Positions 38,601-53,600 of a stretch of 64,000 nt of DNA are shown piece after piece (position 1 is the stretch's first letter; each line of letters begins with the position of its first letter). This DNA is from Atriophallophorus winterbourni (Eukaryota; Platyhelminthes; Trematoda; Plagiorchiida; Microphallidae), in NCBI GenBank assembly GCA_013407085.1, contig JACCGJ010000212.1, forward strand, positions 1-64,000. Reading direction: 5' to 3'. The notes under the pieces are model-generated. The model was not told the DNA's origin, did no database searches, and saw only the letters and a list, made by a program, of their open reading frames with translations. The position numbers were made by a program, and so were the translations under genes.

Positions 38601-41600
38601 GCAACTCAATAACAAATCTGATATGAGTGGCATATGACAGGAAAACAATGGAAGGGTAAATCTGATGCGATCACCAACGTAACACTGGTTTCGATGTATA
38701 CCTTTAAAGTCGACAACACCAAGACGCACTTGCGACCTGTCTAGATCTAAATGGATCCAATGTAGCCGTGAATTCATATCTTTGAACAGGTCTACTCGTG
38801 AGTCATTTGTGAGAATGGTCGAAAAAACCTTTGAGGATAGCGCACAGAAAATGACAAAGGTTGCACGAACAAAATCCAACAAGAACGAGTGATATAAAAC
38901 AAATCCGACATACCTCGGGTCCTCTTCTCCGCGCACGCTGAAGCTGATTGGCCGACGCGAAACAAACAGGTGTCCAATCCGGCTGGTTGAGGATATAAGA
39001 GAAATGACACATCCGTTACGAGAGAGCTCACCCAACGCACGACAACTACAGGCAAATTTACACTGAGACTACATACACACGATAGACTGTTGTACAACCA
39101 TGATAAAGTGTTCATGAAATAAATGGAATAGGAACAGACGAGAAAGGTACTAAACCTAGAAAGGTGGAAGCACAGACAAAGTGAGTGGAAACGCATACGC
39201 CTCAATTGCAACACAATTAGCAATCATGCATCGTCAACGGGTAGAGCGATATTAGCTTGATGGCTGGGATGCCATGCGCTATACAAAGTCTTTCTCGACC
39301 CGCTTCAAAAGGGTATAAGACTAAGCAATTTATACAATTTAGAGCCGTGGATTTTACAGTAAGTAAGCACTATGGCCTGTGGTTAAGCATCGGCTAAAGA
39401 CTGAATTGAGAAATTCTCTACTACGGAATCGGAACGCGTTAGCTGAACTAGCAATACAGGCCACCAAGTGTATTAAAAATTTTACTACTTCAGGCCGTGC
39501 TAAATTAATTGGTGAACGGCAATGAGCTGCATGCTGAAACACGCTGGAGTCTCACTACCATCTCTATTCTCTGTTTCCTTTCTCATATCTGTCTAGGCAT
39601 TGGCAACCTGATAGTATCTTTCCGGCACTTTGGCTGGATCAGGCGTGTGCTTTCATGCATACATACATACTACTTCAGGGTTTCAACGACCTAAGTCAAT
39701 ACCGAATCAAGTGCCATGAATTGCACGAAAGTGAAGGTTTGTTGTTCGTGGTTTATGACCAAACCAGAAGCGATTGTGCTAATATAGGATTTTTTTGCAA
39801 ACTTGGAGATTATAATCGCAGCCACTTTGGGAAAAAAAGACCATAAGGGTCGCATAGTCAACAGGATAGGGAAGGGGGTTGTACTAGTTTTATGCTTCGT
39901 GGTACAAGATATAGAAGAGAAGAGAGAGAAGAATGGAGTGTACCAGTAAAATATGCGTGATATTCAGGCAGATAAAGTAATGGTACCATATGAGCTGAGC
40001 ATGAGCTGTCAGTATAACTTATTGTCATCGCCAGACGAAAGTTGGTGCTTCGCCACGAATTGTAACCACAGGCCACAAACAGCAATAATTATCTCTCTCA
40101 ACCACCAACCTGCTGCAACCATGGTGATGATAAGTGGGTGAAACCCGGACAACATGACTGGAAACAGCTTTATTGCGTAACACTACCAATCGAGATTGGA
40201 AAAGTCATTAAACTGTAGTTAACTGAGCTTGACCGGATAAACCAGAACCAGCATTAAAAGCAAGCGACGGATCAAACGAATTTCATGCCGTGACCTTACA
40301 ACATCAAACACAGGCCACGAGAACTAAAACGCACATGAGAACGATGTTGACCAAGTGTGTGTGTGTCCTCGCCACTGAAAATGCTCCGTTCACACACATA
40401 CACATGATTTCATCCATTTTGCAATCGAAATGGAGTGGAATAGAGAAGTCGAGTGGCGTTTTGAATTTCGCGATGCGTAAAGCAACAACATTGCTCAATG
40501 CTTACAGTCATCGATGCCACTCACGAAAAGGCAAGCGAGCCTTGAAATCACAAGCTTTAAGTCGGAAAAAGCACTGCACATTTATACTGAAATGAGATAT
40601 TGTTAGATTACCCAGTATGTATGTATGAAATGACAAGCCTGATCCAGGCAAAGTGCCGCACAGCCAAGGACTGCACGTGGGCGAAGATACTGTCAGGTTA
40701 CCCAGGCCTAGACATATATGAGGAAGAAAAAAGCACACGAAATGGTAGTCAGACTCCAGCCTGTTTCAGCATGCAGCTCACTACCTCTGGTCAATCAATT
40801 TAGCACGGTATTAGCCGCACAGCACAAAGTACTGCACGATAGCACATTAGTGCAAGGAAGAAAATAGTGCTTCTCGCCACTACTAGTAAAATAATCGTGG
40901 CAATCAATGCGACAAGGCGTTACGGGTGCAGTACAGAAGTAGTCTCCTCAAAGGGAAACAATGCGATCTCTATTGATAGTTGGAAAATGAAAGACTGTTC
41001 CATTTTTACACACACACACACAGCTGCCACATACCAAGTTCCATATCGCATGCAGGTCAGCCAAAACCGTTTTCAAAGGTTTAACTCAGATTCCAGGAAG
41101 GAATTCGCCATTGATTCCCATGCTTGGCTGCGCCAATATTTTCTAACCGTGGTACATTTTCAAGTTAATTATGTTTTACCAAAGCAACCAATACACGACA
41201 CAGCTACACAGTTTGAGACGGGATAATGGGGTGAGAAGGGCAAAAGTTCACTGCGATTTTGCGATCGACAGATATGATTGTTTGAACGATACACTCAAAG
41301 ATTACCCGTATTTTTCATTGAAAATGCTAGTGGGCGCAAATTGTACGAAATTGTGATAGTCACGCCTAACAGGTGATGCTGAATGCATTAGAGCAAATAA
41401 TAGCGATGCATTGGTGTGTTAGGGGGCGCCACGCAATACTGATCAAAATGATCGCTGAGTTCGCGCTCTAGGTCTGGGTAACATGACAAGTGACAATGAT
41501 GTTTACAGCACATGATTTCACACAGATACAATAATAAACAACGAAACAACCGACATATTGTGCAACTTACCCCCGGATAATAACGGAACGACTGATATCC

Positions 41601-44600
41601 AAAGTTGAATTCCACCGTAGAACACAACAAGGACACGGTGGGGAAGAAAGCAGGCAATCGATCACTAGAATCGGTCGTGATTGTGTAAGCATTGCCAAGG
41701 TCAACACCATTTTTGGACCACTTCACGGTACGATCGATCGTATCCAGGAAGCAACCAATAACGTCGCCTTTAGTGAACGCCTGAAACGATACACGTAATT
41801 AAATGAAGGCGAAAAGGATCACGATGCAAGTTGGACCAAATAAAGGAATAGTTGAAAACAAAACTGGTACGGACTATGGGACGGGCAGCTCACTTCGCTA
41901 TCCACACCACTGGTATAAGCGTCTTCGCACACTTAGTAGAGTGCTACTACTACTTGCGGTACCCATCGTACATTACTTCGTGTTGTACAGCTAACATCGT
42001 GCTAAATTGATTTGTTAGAGGTAGTGAGCTGCATGCGAGTACACGTTGGAATCTCACTACCATTTCTATTTCTATATCTCATATCTGTCTAGGCCTGGGC
42101 AACCTGACAGTATCTTAGCCCACGTGTAGTCTCTTACTGTGTGGCACTTTGCCTGGATCAGGCTTGTAGTTTCATAACATACCACACCCGGGTACAATGA
42201 GGAAATAGAAGCAAGCATATTTTCCGAGTTGAGCAGCCATTGTGTAGTTCAAGGTCATAGTTGTTTGTTTGAAAGACGCGCATTGTACGAGACAGTGATT
42301 GACTACGAAGGATGCACCGGCACACACGGAATGAATATGCAATAAACAGTGGCTTCGATGAATCAGTTATCGTTGAAAAGGAGCAAGCGAAATTCTAAGT
42401 GAAGCTTGTATGATCTGTTACCTCACTGGTTAAAAACATTGGAAATTAAGGGTTCGGATTGGGAAAGTGCAAATGAGGAGGTTGTTTGCAGACTGAGCGT
42501 TTGTAAAGAATAGCGAAAAACTAAAAAAGGTAATAATAATTAGAATCGGGCGAGCTTTCGTTCCAAACGCACATTAAAGATGAACTTTATGTAGACCAGA
42601 TGTAGTATGCAGTTCAATGATGTATGAAATCACAGGCATGGCCCAGGCAAAGTACCGCAAAGTCTAAGACTACATGTGTGTTAAGATACGATCAAGTTGC
42701 CCAAGTCAAGAGAGATATGAGAATATAAATGATGGGAAAACGCCAGCATGTTCCTACATGCAGTGTACTACCGGCGGCAAATCAGTTTCGCACGGTGTTA
42801 ACTGCGCAACACACAAGTACTGCAATTAGTGAATCGCTAGTGTCCGCTGTTGTGTATAATCCGGAAGTGATAGGGTATTTCGGAATCAAGCCGAGTGCAC
42901 CGTGATTTCCTTTTGAGACTCGAAGGCAAATAAAAAATTTTACATACATACTAAAAGCATTAAACATGACTGAACTCATCGAATACAAATATAACATGCC
43001 CAAACCTTACTTCGGTAGCCGAAAACACGTCTATTTTACAATTTATTTCATCGGACTACCACAACAAACCACTGCGAAAGCGCGATCGAAAATTCACAGT
43101 TCGCTTGTGAACTCGAAATGACAATATCGGCACATTCAGTTTGGCCGTAAGTTTAAACACATGTTTTGAAGACGTCCTCACTAACGTCGGAAACACGCGT
43201 ACGTGCATGCATAACCACGGGAAGCCGGCTACAAGAACAACAACAACAACAGCGATCAGTTGCAATCGACATGACACGACCATCGTTTACACCGGGACGC
43301 TGTGACGAAAAGTGGCACGATAGACTACCTTGCGTTTCGCTTTGACAGGATCGATAAATTACAGCCAGTATTTGACAAAGGGCAAAGTTAGTTAGAAAGT
43401 GTAAGCTATGATTCAGAACCCTCGATGAAAATGAAACAAAACAAATTTGAAAGTGATATTGAAAACATAGGACGTCATGACGATCAGTCATCTGTTTCCC
43501 ATTATTAGCGTGATCAAAAACAACGCCAGCTACCAAGGGTTACTGACAATACACCCCGAATGAACGACCAGGGGTAATAAATCAGACGAATCTGGCGAGG
43601 ATCTAATTAATTCACCCAAACCTCGGCTGTCAAGCGCAAAAGACCAGAACTATTAAGAACAGCAACAGCATGGATATACTTTCGTGCAGCACTTCTGTAC
43701 GGCGCAAGTAATACCGTGGAAGATTGATGTGCCAGCAGTAATGAGTAGAAGCGGAAAGCAGCCGGAGTCACACTGCTATTAGTCTTTCCTTATTTTTTGT
43801 AGACCTGATCAACTTGACAGCATCAAATCCTACGTGCAGTCTATGACTGTGCGGCACTTTGCTGGGATCTAGGTTTGAGATTTCGTACAACAATCAGGTG
43901 ATGCATTGTTTGGGTTCTGGTTTATACGCTTTTGACATGTATGTATGTATGTATATATGTATGTAAGAAATCATGAACTTTGAGCAGAGTTAAGTGTTTC
44001 ATCGTCAGAGGTTGCACATGGACCGAAATACTGTCAAGGTGTCTAGGCAAAGACAGATATAAGAGAAACGAATAACGGTTTTGGACTGCGGCATGTAATT
44101 CAGCGCAGTTCATTATTAACTCGAGAGAATACTCGAGAGAATACTTGTTATTTTCTCTGTATGTGCTCGTTTGCGATTGGTTATTGGCTCCGATACCCAA
44201 AAATGATGCATGCACGAAATGCAATTGGCTAACGATATGCGTTATAAAAGGTTTGGTAGTAGGAACATACTCATAAGCAAAAACGAGGATGAATTAGGGT
44301 TAACCTACCTCGCCATAATTATCGATCTCATTGTTGTGCATTCGTTTGCCTTGCTGACCACTGAGACCGAAGCCTTCATTATCGGCCCCGTATCCGTATC
44401 CATATTGATCTGATCCTAGATCCAAATTCCCCTCTTCTGTGGACCAACCAACTCGACAAAGACCGATGTCTTCAAGAGGAGATACTTCGAAGTAATAACG
44501 ACCACGACCGCACACCCCCTACAATTATAATTAAATCATTGGAAGCTGTTTCAAGCGGTATACAAAGGAGCTCCAACAAAGCCAACCAACCTGATTCGCA

Positions 44601-47600
44601 CGACAACCTTGCCAACCACGGGCATAATGGGCTTGTACCATGCTTCCGTCAGGGGCTACATCGATTCCCGTGGAAGCATCGAATGGGTTCAAGCGCCAAC
44701 CCATGTTGCGATTGGGCACCAGACCATCGTCCGGAGTATGAGCCACGGGAGAGTATGGACCACTCGGAGGGAAGGCAAACGGTTGATCGCCAAAGTTGAA
44801 CAGTAAACGCGAATCCTTGAGACTAGCCGCTTCAAATGAAAAACACAGCACAGAGATAAAACTGCAATCCAAACGACGTTTCCCATAAACATCCAGCGAA
44901 CACGAGTAAAAAGAACTCACCTGGGAAAAATGCTTCACCTCGCAGAGGGTCTGGAATGGTGAAACAACGTGGGAACTCTTTCCCATTACAAGACCACGAC
45001 ACTGAACCTTTGACCAGATCTAAAAGACATCCTACTACGTCATCCTTCCGCACGGCGACGCCATAATCATGCCCGCTACCACGATGCATTGCTCGACCCG
45101 AACCAGCGGTGCCGGATGCAGACAATGCATCCGCGCCGAAACCGAAGCCACAATTGTCCGTGCCCAAGTCCAAACTTGCTTCATTGGTTGACCAACCCAC
45201 TCGAATCAACCCATCTTCCAAACAAGTCGCTTCGAAGTAATAAGCACCCGGGGCGTTCACGCCCTTGTTGGCACGACAACCCTACAACGTAGAAGATAAA
45301 GATAAATACAGATGAGATTACGGATCGCGTGTGATGGCAAGGAAGTTGAGTTTGGCAGGGCGCCACAAAACGTTCATCAAGTCAAGAGTGGAAAACAGCT
45401 ACATTGTAATGAACGAATGGCAATCTGGAATAGGGGATTCGAAGCAGTGTGGAAAGGAACTTGAGGAAACCAAGTGAGCTGCAGAGAACGCTGGTTATTA
45501 GGAAATTGGTTTCAATTTATAAAAAGAGGTAATTGGTAACTTGTGATAATCTTCAGACAAACAAAGACAAGGACATTGATGAGACGAGTATTTCACCGTT
45601 TTATTGGAAGAAATGTCAGGATTTACGCAAAGGATAAGAAAATTGGATGCTCATTAGAACGTAGCGCGTTATCAGGTTAGAGCGATATTAAAAAAAGGTA
45701 GCAGCACCAACGTGATCGATGGGTAAGGAGCATGCAGTCGAAAGAATGTATCATATATTCTTTGAGATGTGACGGTGGTGGATCTAAGCTTGGTGAATCC
45801 ATCTTAAAGAACCACAAAAGGATAGGATTTTATAATTCTGTACGACTAACGACATAACATACACACGACAACACCTCAGGCCCATCACCCCCATGGCTTT
45901 CAGTCTAAAGATAACTGCAGCACAACCCGTATTGATTGCCGGCTTGCGGAACGATGCTTCTATATCTATGTATTGAATCGCACCTACCACGCTCAGCGGT
46001 GTTTCCCGTTTCCCAAAACCACAGGTGCCAAGCTCGGAGACTTACATGCCTAATTAGTCCCGTATTCAGTTTTGGAAGGCGAACAGAAACAACAGTTTAG
46101 TGATCCCCAAAATAAACGCATGAATGTGCAGAAGAGCGAGGGAGAAACGAAAAACAGAAAATCAAAGATAGAGAAGTCAATTCACTAGACAATCAATCGA
46201 CGACAACAACAACAACAACTGAGTCCCACCAATCCTTCGTTTTTCATCAGATGCTCACGACACGAAAGGACAAGCAGTGAGCTGTATTACTCATTAAATG
46301 TCCGGAACAAAGCGAAACTCATCAATCAGAGAGTTGTATACAGCCGTGGACCGTCTATGATCTGAAATGCTGTCACAATTTCCCCAGGATATGGTAAAAA
46401 TTTCAGAAATGATTGATGACGGTGACAATATAGCGAGTTCCACATGCAGAAACTTCACAAAAATGTTCAATTTATTTGAAAAAAGTACTGAGCCGCACGC
46501 GGAAACACGTTCGAGTCTCACTCCCGTTTGCCCTGTGTGTGTCTAGGCCTGCGTAACCTGACAGTGCGGCACTTCCCCTGGATTAGTCGTGTGATTTCAA
46601 ACATCACTACCGGTGGTTGATACAATGCAGAGATATTGGCAAATCAAACGGTAGTGTAAGTGTTGCAACGGACGAGTATGGAAGCTTACCTGCCATCCGC
46701 TACCACGTTGAGCCGCCACATCTAGACCACCAGCATCAATACCAAGACCGGAAGTGCGATCGGCCAGCGAACTTTTCCATGGTTCCGCTTCGAATGCAGG
46801 CCTTTCAGGCAGTGTGGGTACAAAATTCTCGTTGACCGCCCCAACACCACCGTATGACCGTTGACCGGGGCGCATTTCTGGTCCAGAGACTGCGGTGGTG
46901 GGACCGATGTGGGCCTGATCACCGTTGAAGTATGGGGCTTCCATTGTTATCCGATCGTTCCCGTAGGTGGTGTGGTGATGCTGATATTGACTCGGATCGC
47001 CACCGTTCATACGACCATCTAGGTATGAGATGAAAAGGGGGTGAAACGATGAAGATCAAACGAAGCTGGCAAATAAACCAACGTGGAAAAGATAAAAACG
47101 GCACGGAGATAAAACCAGGGCGATTGGAACACTTGAAATGAATACGTATGCTCGCGCAAAGATCAAGCGAACCCAATCAATTAGATTTCAGACCGATTGG
47201 ATTGAATGACTCATACGCAAGAACCAAGTGGCGAAAAAGCTTCGGCAAAAAAGACAACCAAAACGGACAGCAACAAAACAAGGGCGAAAACAACGAACCT
47301 GCATTCTCAAGAAAAGACCAAACTGAGAAAAGGCGAATAGACGAACGGTTATGAGGTGTAAGAAACGCCTGTGAGCATAACAATGACGCGAAAACTCACA
47401 AGGATCACCGGGGTGACCTGGAATGGGGCGAAAAACAGACAAGGGACGAGGCGGTCCGGTTCCACCAGCTCCGGGTGGTGATTGGAGCATGCTAGCTCGG
47501 TAGTGATATTTCCGAGTGGCGAAGGATGGAAGAAAACTCGGTTTGACTGGTTTTTTGCTGGCAGCGCGTAATCTGTTGGATGAGCAATGACGGGAGAGGG

Positions 47601-50600
47601 ATTAACGGAAGTCTACCAGGTACTCTAGTCATAAGATAATTTCGTCAATGCAATATATGTGGGCGATTTATGACGCCTTATTCCAAATCGACAGAATCCA
47701 ACACAATTGCAACATACAATCACGAATAGTCATCAGGAAAGATTACTACGGAAAAAAGGGGCAAACTATGTTGTACAGCGATTTTAAAACGACTCGCTTT
47801 CGAGAGCATTCCTCTATAGATAACCAAGAACACCACGAGATAGATTTTAACTGGTTTGGGATTAGATATGTTGTGTAAATCGTACACAACGTACAACACA
47901 TTGAGCGCAAACGACTCGTAATGTGATCTGAGCTCGGAAGATGAGGCAACTAATGACGTGAGAGTAAGTGACTAAAAGCGTTTCCGAGTGACTACATTCG
48001 TAATTGAGGGCCGAAAAAACGCAAGGTAAGAATGCAGTCAAGATATCAGTGAATATTCCGTAAAGCGAAAAAGCTATGCAAACAACGAGCGCCCGGTAAA
48101 GTTGAATGAATTTGTCGAGTGGTACACCAAAAACGGAATGATGAGGCAACACGCAAGAAAAAGATACAAACAACAAACCCTATAAAATGTGAAATTGAAG
48201 ATCTAAAGAAATGCGAAAAAACGGTAAAATTGAATGACGATTTCGCGCAAGACCAGATTGTAATTTCCAAGTCCAAACAGTTGGTCGAAGAAACCAATCG
48301 TTCACAAAGATAAGATGAACGCAGAGGAACTACTCGTAGATTTCTAGATCGAATATCCCTTTTCCAAATGTCACACATGTATGTATGAAAGCACAAGCCT
48401 GATCCAGGCAAGGTGCCGTATAGTCAGTGTCATATGAGACAGTATAAAGGTAGGAAATCAGCGTACCGAAATCTCGGGGGAGGGGTACGGCCGGCTTTTA
48501 TGCTGTAAGGTTGCTTCGGATAAAATAGAAAACTTAGAGAACTAGCATGCTGAACAGTCGAACATTAATGCGTTGGTACGACGTGCAAACAGTGTTCATG
48601 ATGTGCTAACTGAAGCATCGTTGGTAGAGAGCTGACACTGTGAACATCGAAGCACAAAGACTTTCCAAAAATTGAAGTTTAGATTTGGATAACTAGACAA
48701 TGAAACCACACGCCTAAAACCACGTACAACACGTGGGTTAAATACCTTTAGATTTCCTATGACCAGAAAGACTATGGCTGTGGTTTTAATTATATCACGT
48801 AACATTTACAGTAATTTGTTAGAGAAGGACCTTTCGAAACGCGCAAACGGTGAAAATGTTTGCGCAATCAATCTAAAATGTCGGGCTGTCAGGCGATGGA
48901 TCAATGGTGTCTAGACTAAAGCACACTCAAGCTGACCAAACTTGGAGAGGCACTAGAGACTGGAGAAATAAAAGTCAAACGTAATTGGGATTAAATATAA
49001 TAACAATCTATGGACACAAGTTGCGAAAATATTAAATGTGGCAAACGAAAGAAACGAGAATACCATTAGACCGGTTGTGTAGTATCGCCTGATAATCGCT
49101 ATGCAAGGATCAAAAGCAAGCAGTGCGAATCCCGTACGACATTACCATCGCACAAATTAAAAACCAAGACACAAAAGGGAGAAAACTAAATCGACAACCC
49201 AGAAAATGGCGAATAACGAACCTGAAAAATGCATGGTGTTCAACACACGTGGTATACAACCGCTTGGCCGCCTTGACGTTGGCACAACGGAACGATAAAA
49301 CTTGATTGGTTCGTTCGCCTTCCAACGGACGGAGTGTTAGGAGAAAATTACGGCGACGGTAAGACAATGTGATCATGCGAGGCCACATGATACGCATGAG
49401 ACGTACACGATTTCGGTAGAGCAAGATGCCACCGTGATAGACGCCAAGATTGACATCTTCATCTTGTGAATTCTACAAAGGAACAATGAAAGAGTGTGAT
49501 GTTACACAAAACAATACACAATAAGAAAGAGGAGAACGTCGAACACAAAATCACACAGTCCATCACATGAACATGTGTAGGATAAGATACTGATAGGACT
49601 AAATGGTCAGGGACGGATGTTAGTTCGTTTGACAAAGTTGTCACACGCTTAACAATGCGTTCTCACTACTCACGACACCGCGCTTTGTCCACAGAGTCGG
49701 AAAGAAACAAGCGGATTGCCAGTCAATGGCTTGACCACTATCAGATGCATGCCCGTGAAAGCCACAAGGAAACGTTCATGCTAATGTCGCTCAACTTGTT
49801 CACAGCACTAACTTTTATTTTTGTGCGGCTGGCTCCACGGGTGGATTAGCCTACGCAAAGCGATCGTTGCATATTTTAATCCAGTCTGGTTCCCACCTGC
49901 AATACCGTAGACGGTGCGCAGTCCCAGGGCGTCTACATCCTCTTTCACAGTCGACAGCCAGGTCTTCATTTGACCGCCTTGTCTCCGACGCCAGGTACAC
50001 GCGGGTTTGGAATCGAGGGCGAGTTTCGTGAGCGCTGAGTCTGTCTTTCGGAGGACGTCGCCAAACCAGTGTAGTCTTCGCCGTTGGATGTGAACGGAAA
50101 GCGGAGGTAATCCGCTGCATCGCGCTCAAACGGCAGCGTTAGATACTCGATCAGTATATCGGATGCCCGAGATTACCCCAAGGAACCGATGGTCAAACAC
50201 TTCTAAAGATCGTACATCCTGTGACCTCAGCGGCCACGTCTCGTATCCATAAAGCAGTATAGGGTGAATCGCTGCTTGATAGACAAGCATCTTAGTTTTA
50301 AGGCTGCAAAAACGCATTCCGGACACAATCGACCCTCAGCTTCACTTTATCTTTCGCCTGACCATTGGGCAACATACTCAAACCGGAGTATTTGAAGACT
50401 GGAGCGTGCTCGATCGGACAGACCTGGACATTCAGTCGCTGGATGGCTGATGTAACGGTATAAAAATGCCTTGGTTTTGCTGCGTTTATCTCGAGGCCAA
50501 CTTTCGCAGCTGTGCTACTAATGCAGTCTAAAATCCCTTCCAGATTCTCGACATTTTCACCCAAAACATCGGCGTAGTCGAGATGGGATATCCAGAGATC

Positions 50601-53600
50601 CGTTGAAACTTGAACCCCTTGATAGTCCGTTAATGCCTGATTCATAATCCAGTGTACGACATAGTTGAACAGAACCGTTGATAACGGACAACCTTCACAA
50701 CACTTGATTGATTGCGTGTAGGCAGTACATCTTGTGAAGGTTCAGTAGCTTTCTAGATCTCACGCTTCCCTATCTCTTTAAGATTTTATCATGTAATGGC
50801 TAAGCACACGGTACTTGTTACCGATTACACGGATGTGCACGGTGCCGTTCGACTAACCTCGTGATAAATTGATTTGCCACCAGTAGTGAGTAGCATTCTA
50901 AAACACGCTAGAGTCTCACTGTTATTTCCATTTTCTATTCCTCTCATATCGGTTTATTGCCTGGGCAACCTGACAGTATCTTAGCCCACGTGCAGTCTAT
51001 TATTGTGGGGCACTTTGCCTGGATCAGGCTTGTGCTTTCATAAATACACCCTTGTTACCGAGGTACAAATGTGCAATCATGCAGTACTTCTGTGCTGTAC
51101 AGTTAACAACACACTAAATTGATTTGCCAACCGTACAGAGCTGCACACGGAAACACGCTGGAGGCTCACTGTCATTCTACCCCAGGCCTGAGCAATCTGA
51201 CCGTATCTTAGCCCACGTACAGTCGATGGCTGGTTGGCGCTTTGCGTGGATTAGACTTGTTATTTCTTACACACACACCAATGAAACGATGCCCATGATG
51301 ATGACTAGTATCGCGGAGCGACCAACAGCCAAAAGCAAGGCACTAACAACGGCAAAACCTTGTTCGATATTCATCTTACTGTAAAAATGTAAGGTATCCC
51401 GAGGTGGAAATTATGTTTACAAATGTGCTCTTTCGGCGACACCTAGTCATATGACCGCTAAGTGCACAAATTAGGCGAGACAATAGAGACCACCAAACAA
51501 GAAGAAGTTTAGCATTCTAGTCTATAAACAGTGCAACATTGATTTAATCTGTGACAGTAATCGGATGTGATCGAAACGACAATGACCAAGCTGCCTACTG
51601 TCATAAATTGGCCATTCGGTGAAGGCATGTAATAAAGTAAATTGTGATGAAAAGTCGCATCAAAGAAAGCGAACCAAATCATTTGAAAAACAAGTACGCG
51701 TGTGCCAACAATGATGAGCGCAGAAAGTGAGCAAGAGTAGGGCAGGGGCAACACGAACCTTGACTTTATGCAAATCGACGCCATAGAGGGCCAAGATTCT
51801 GGCGTTGTGCAAAAACAAGCGATCCGCTTCCTCCGGTGTTTTTCCGCTGAAAGAAAACAGTCGAACGAATAAAGGACGAGCGAACTGGAAAGCTGAGACA
51901 AAATTAACGTTGTTAACCTCATATAGATCATAGATGTATATCACAACCGCATGATGCTTTCACATTCTACATCAATGACAAATAACTATGCAGTCCGATT
52001 CGGGAGTGACAATAGTTCACTCACTCGGTCGATCGCAGCATTGAGGGAACAAGTTGACATTGAAAACACGAGGCTCAAACCAGCATCGCACGTAACTATG
52101 TTTGAGCAAAATGATTCGCTACACCAAACACACACACACACAAAGAGAGAGCGCGTAGGTTAAATAAGTTCATATGCCTCGAATAAGATAATAGATCCAC
52201 ACACGGATCAAATCAAGAGACAATAACACTACTCTTTCTAAGTCCACCGCCAAATTCGGTCTATTCACAATCAATCATTGATATCATTACACCGCCATAC
52301 AACCATGAGATAGTAAATATTCTTAAAGATATGGGGAACGGTGGGACCTAAAATGCTACTGAACCTATAAAAGACTGGAAACAGATGCGATGAGATGAGG
52401 TGCCTACACCACGAATCAAACATGCATCAAATCAGGCGTTGTAAACGATGAAAGCTACATCAGCGTGACAGCTTCCTTGCGGCTTTCAGTGTCACACATC
52501 ATAACAAGCTTTGCTTACGACTTCACTCGACAACAGACAAGATCAATCAAACACTCCAAGATGTCTGCAACAAGACCGTCACATCACTAGGGGCAAGAAG
52601 CCACTATAGACGTTTTCACAGGTGACATGAGAAAGGCTTAGCGGTGAAACTAGAGGCAGAATCCACACAGCAGCAAACTAAGAAAGCGAGGAACTTATAC
52701 TACCACTGAAGGCAGCTGACACCAACGGATAGATCAGAGAAAGATCGGTAACAACATTAGTAAAAGGAACGGATAAATTTCTTTCTCACGCCAAACTATG
52801 AACTGAGTGGATATGAACAGCTCAATATTCCAACGAGAAGGGAGACTAGCTGTGGTAACTCGTCTTCCTGTTTTGGGGTCACCAGACCATGCAAAAAGTT
52901 CGGCAGTTACCTTATTGCGACGCGCCTTTTTTCGTATTTGGCGAATGTTGTTAGATGAAATTGACAGCAAAACTCGCAATGACGCGTGCACTTAAAGCAA
53001 CAAGAAATCTCTTCTGCTGAGACTGCTCAAATAGTCCGCAAAAGCATTGTACCGATTTTTAGTCGAGTACCGGCATGAATGCCGCCGTAGTGGTTTGATG
53101 AAGATCGCTTCGTAATGGCTATAAAGCATCGTGGTGATGTAATTTGATTACTCCCTAGCTCAATGACTGATCCATAGACGACAGCGAGTCTTGGATTTCT
53201 TTACTATTGTCTACAGAAAGATGAGATAGCTTAAGGAATGTCCATATTTAGTTGTTTTCCGATGATACTGAAGGCGCCTTCGAGACTGACACCAGGGCGT
53301 CCTACAGTGATGCGCGTATTCCACCAACAGTGGTGTGAAATTATTTCGAGCACCATGATGCAGTAAACCACAAGCGTGGAACCAGGCAAAGTGCAATACA
53401 GGAGTAGACTGAATAGAAGCTATTACACATGTTTAGCCACGCGGTAACAAACAAAGGTATGGTGTGGTATGAAAGCACAAGCCTGATCCCGAACCGGGAC
53501 CTGGATAGAAAACAAAACCTCGAGTGAACGCACCGATGGAGTTTGTGCAGCTTCACAATTTGTTCCAGCATTTCACGAGTCTGAAGTGAATGCGGCGCGA

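Larger units (their letters stand above)
25141..39342. repeat. Large direct duplication, copy 2 (start of contig B)
   Basis: 14.2 kb beginning exactly at the gap edge. The match to copy 1 ends at 39342, where copy 1 runs into the gap. The 488-bp length difference is explained by a 256-bp SINE insertion (with its site duplication), a 159-bp insertion (with its site duplication), a 62-bp indel and small length changes. Confidence 0.97.

Noticed and set aside
10426..39342. Two paralogous tandem genes for the tail exons
   Set aside because: The duplication ends coincide with the assembly gap and the left copy has no 5' exons of its own; unmerged haplotypes explain it better.
43920..43975. TGTA repeat as an independent satellite
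   Set aside because: It is the 3' tail of an old SINE-A copy on the minus strand.
41571..47018. A DDX1 RNA helicase gene
   Set aside because: The SPRY domains are DDX1-like, but the window has none of the helicase motifs (Walker A, DEAD, SAT, HRIGR), and the exons splice in phase to the FERM part.
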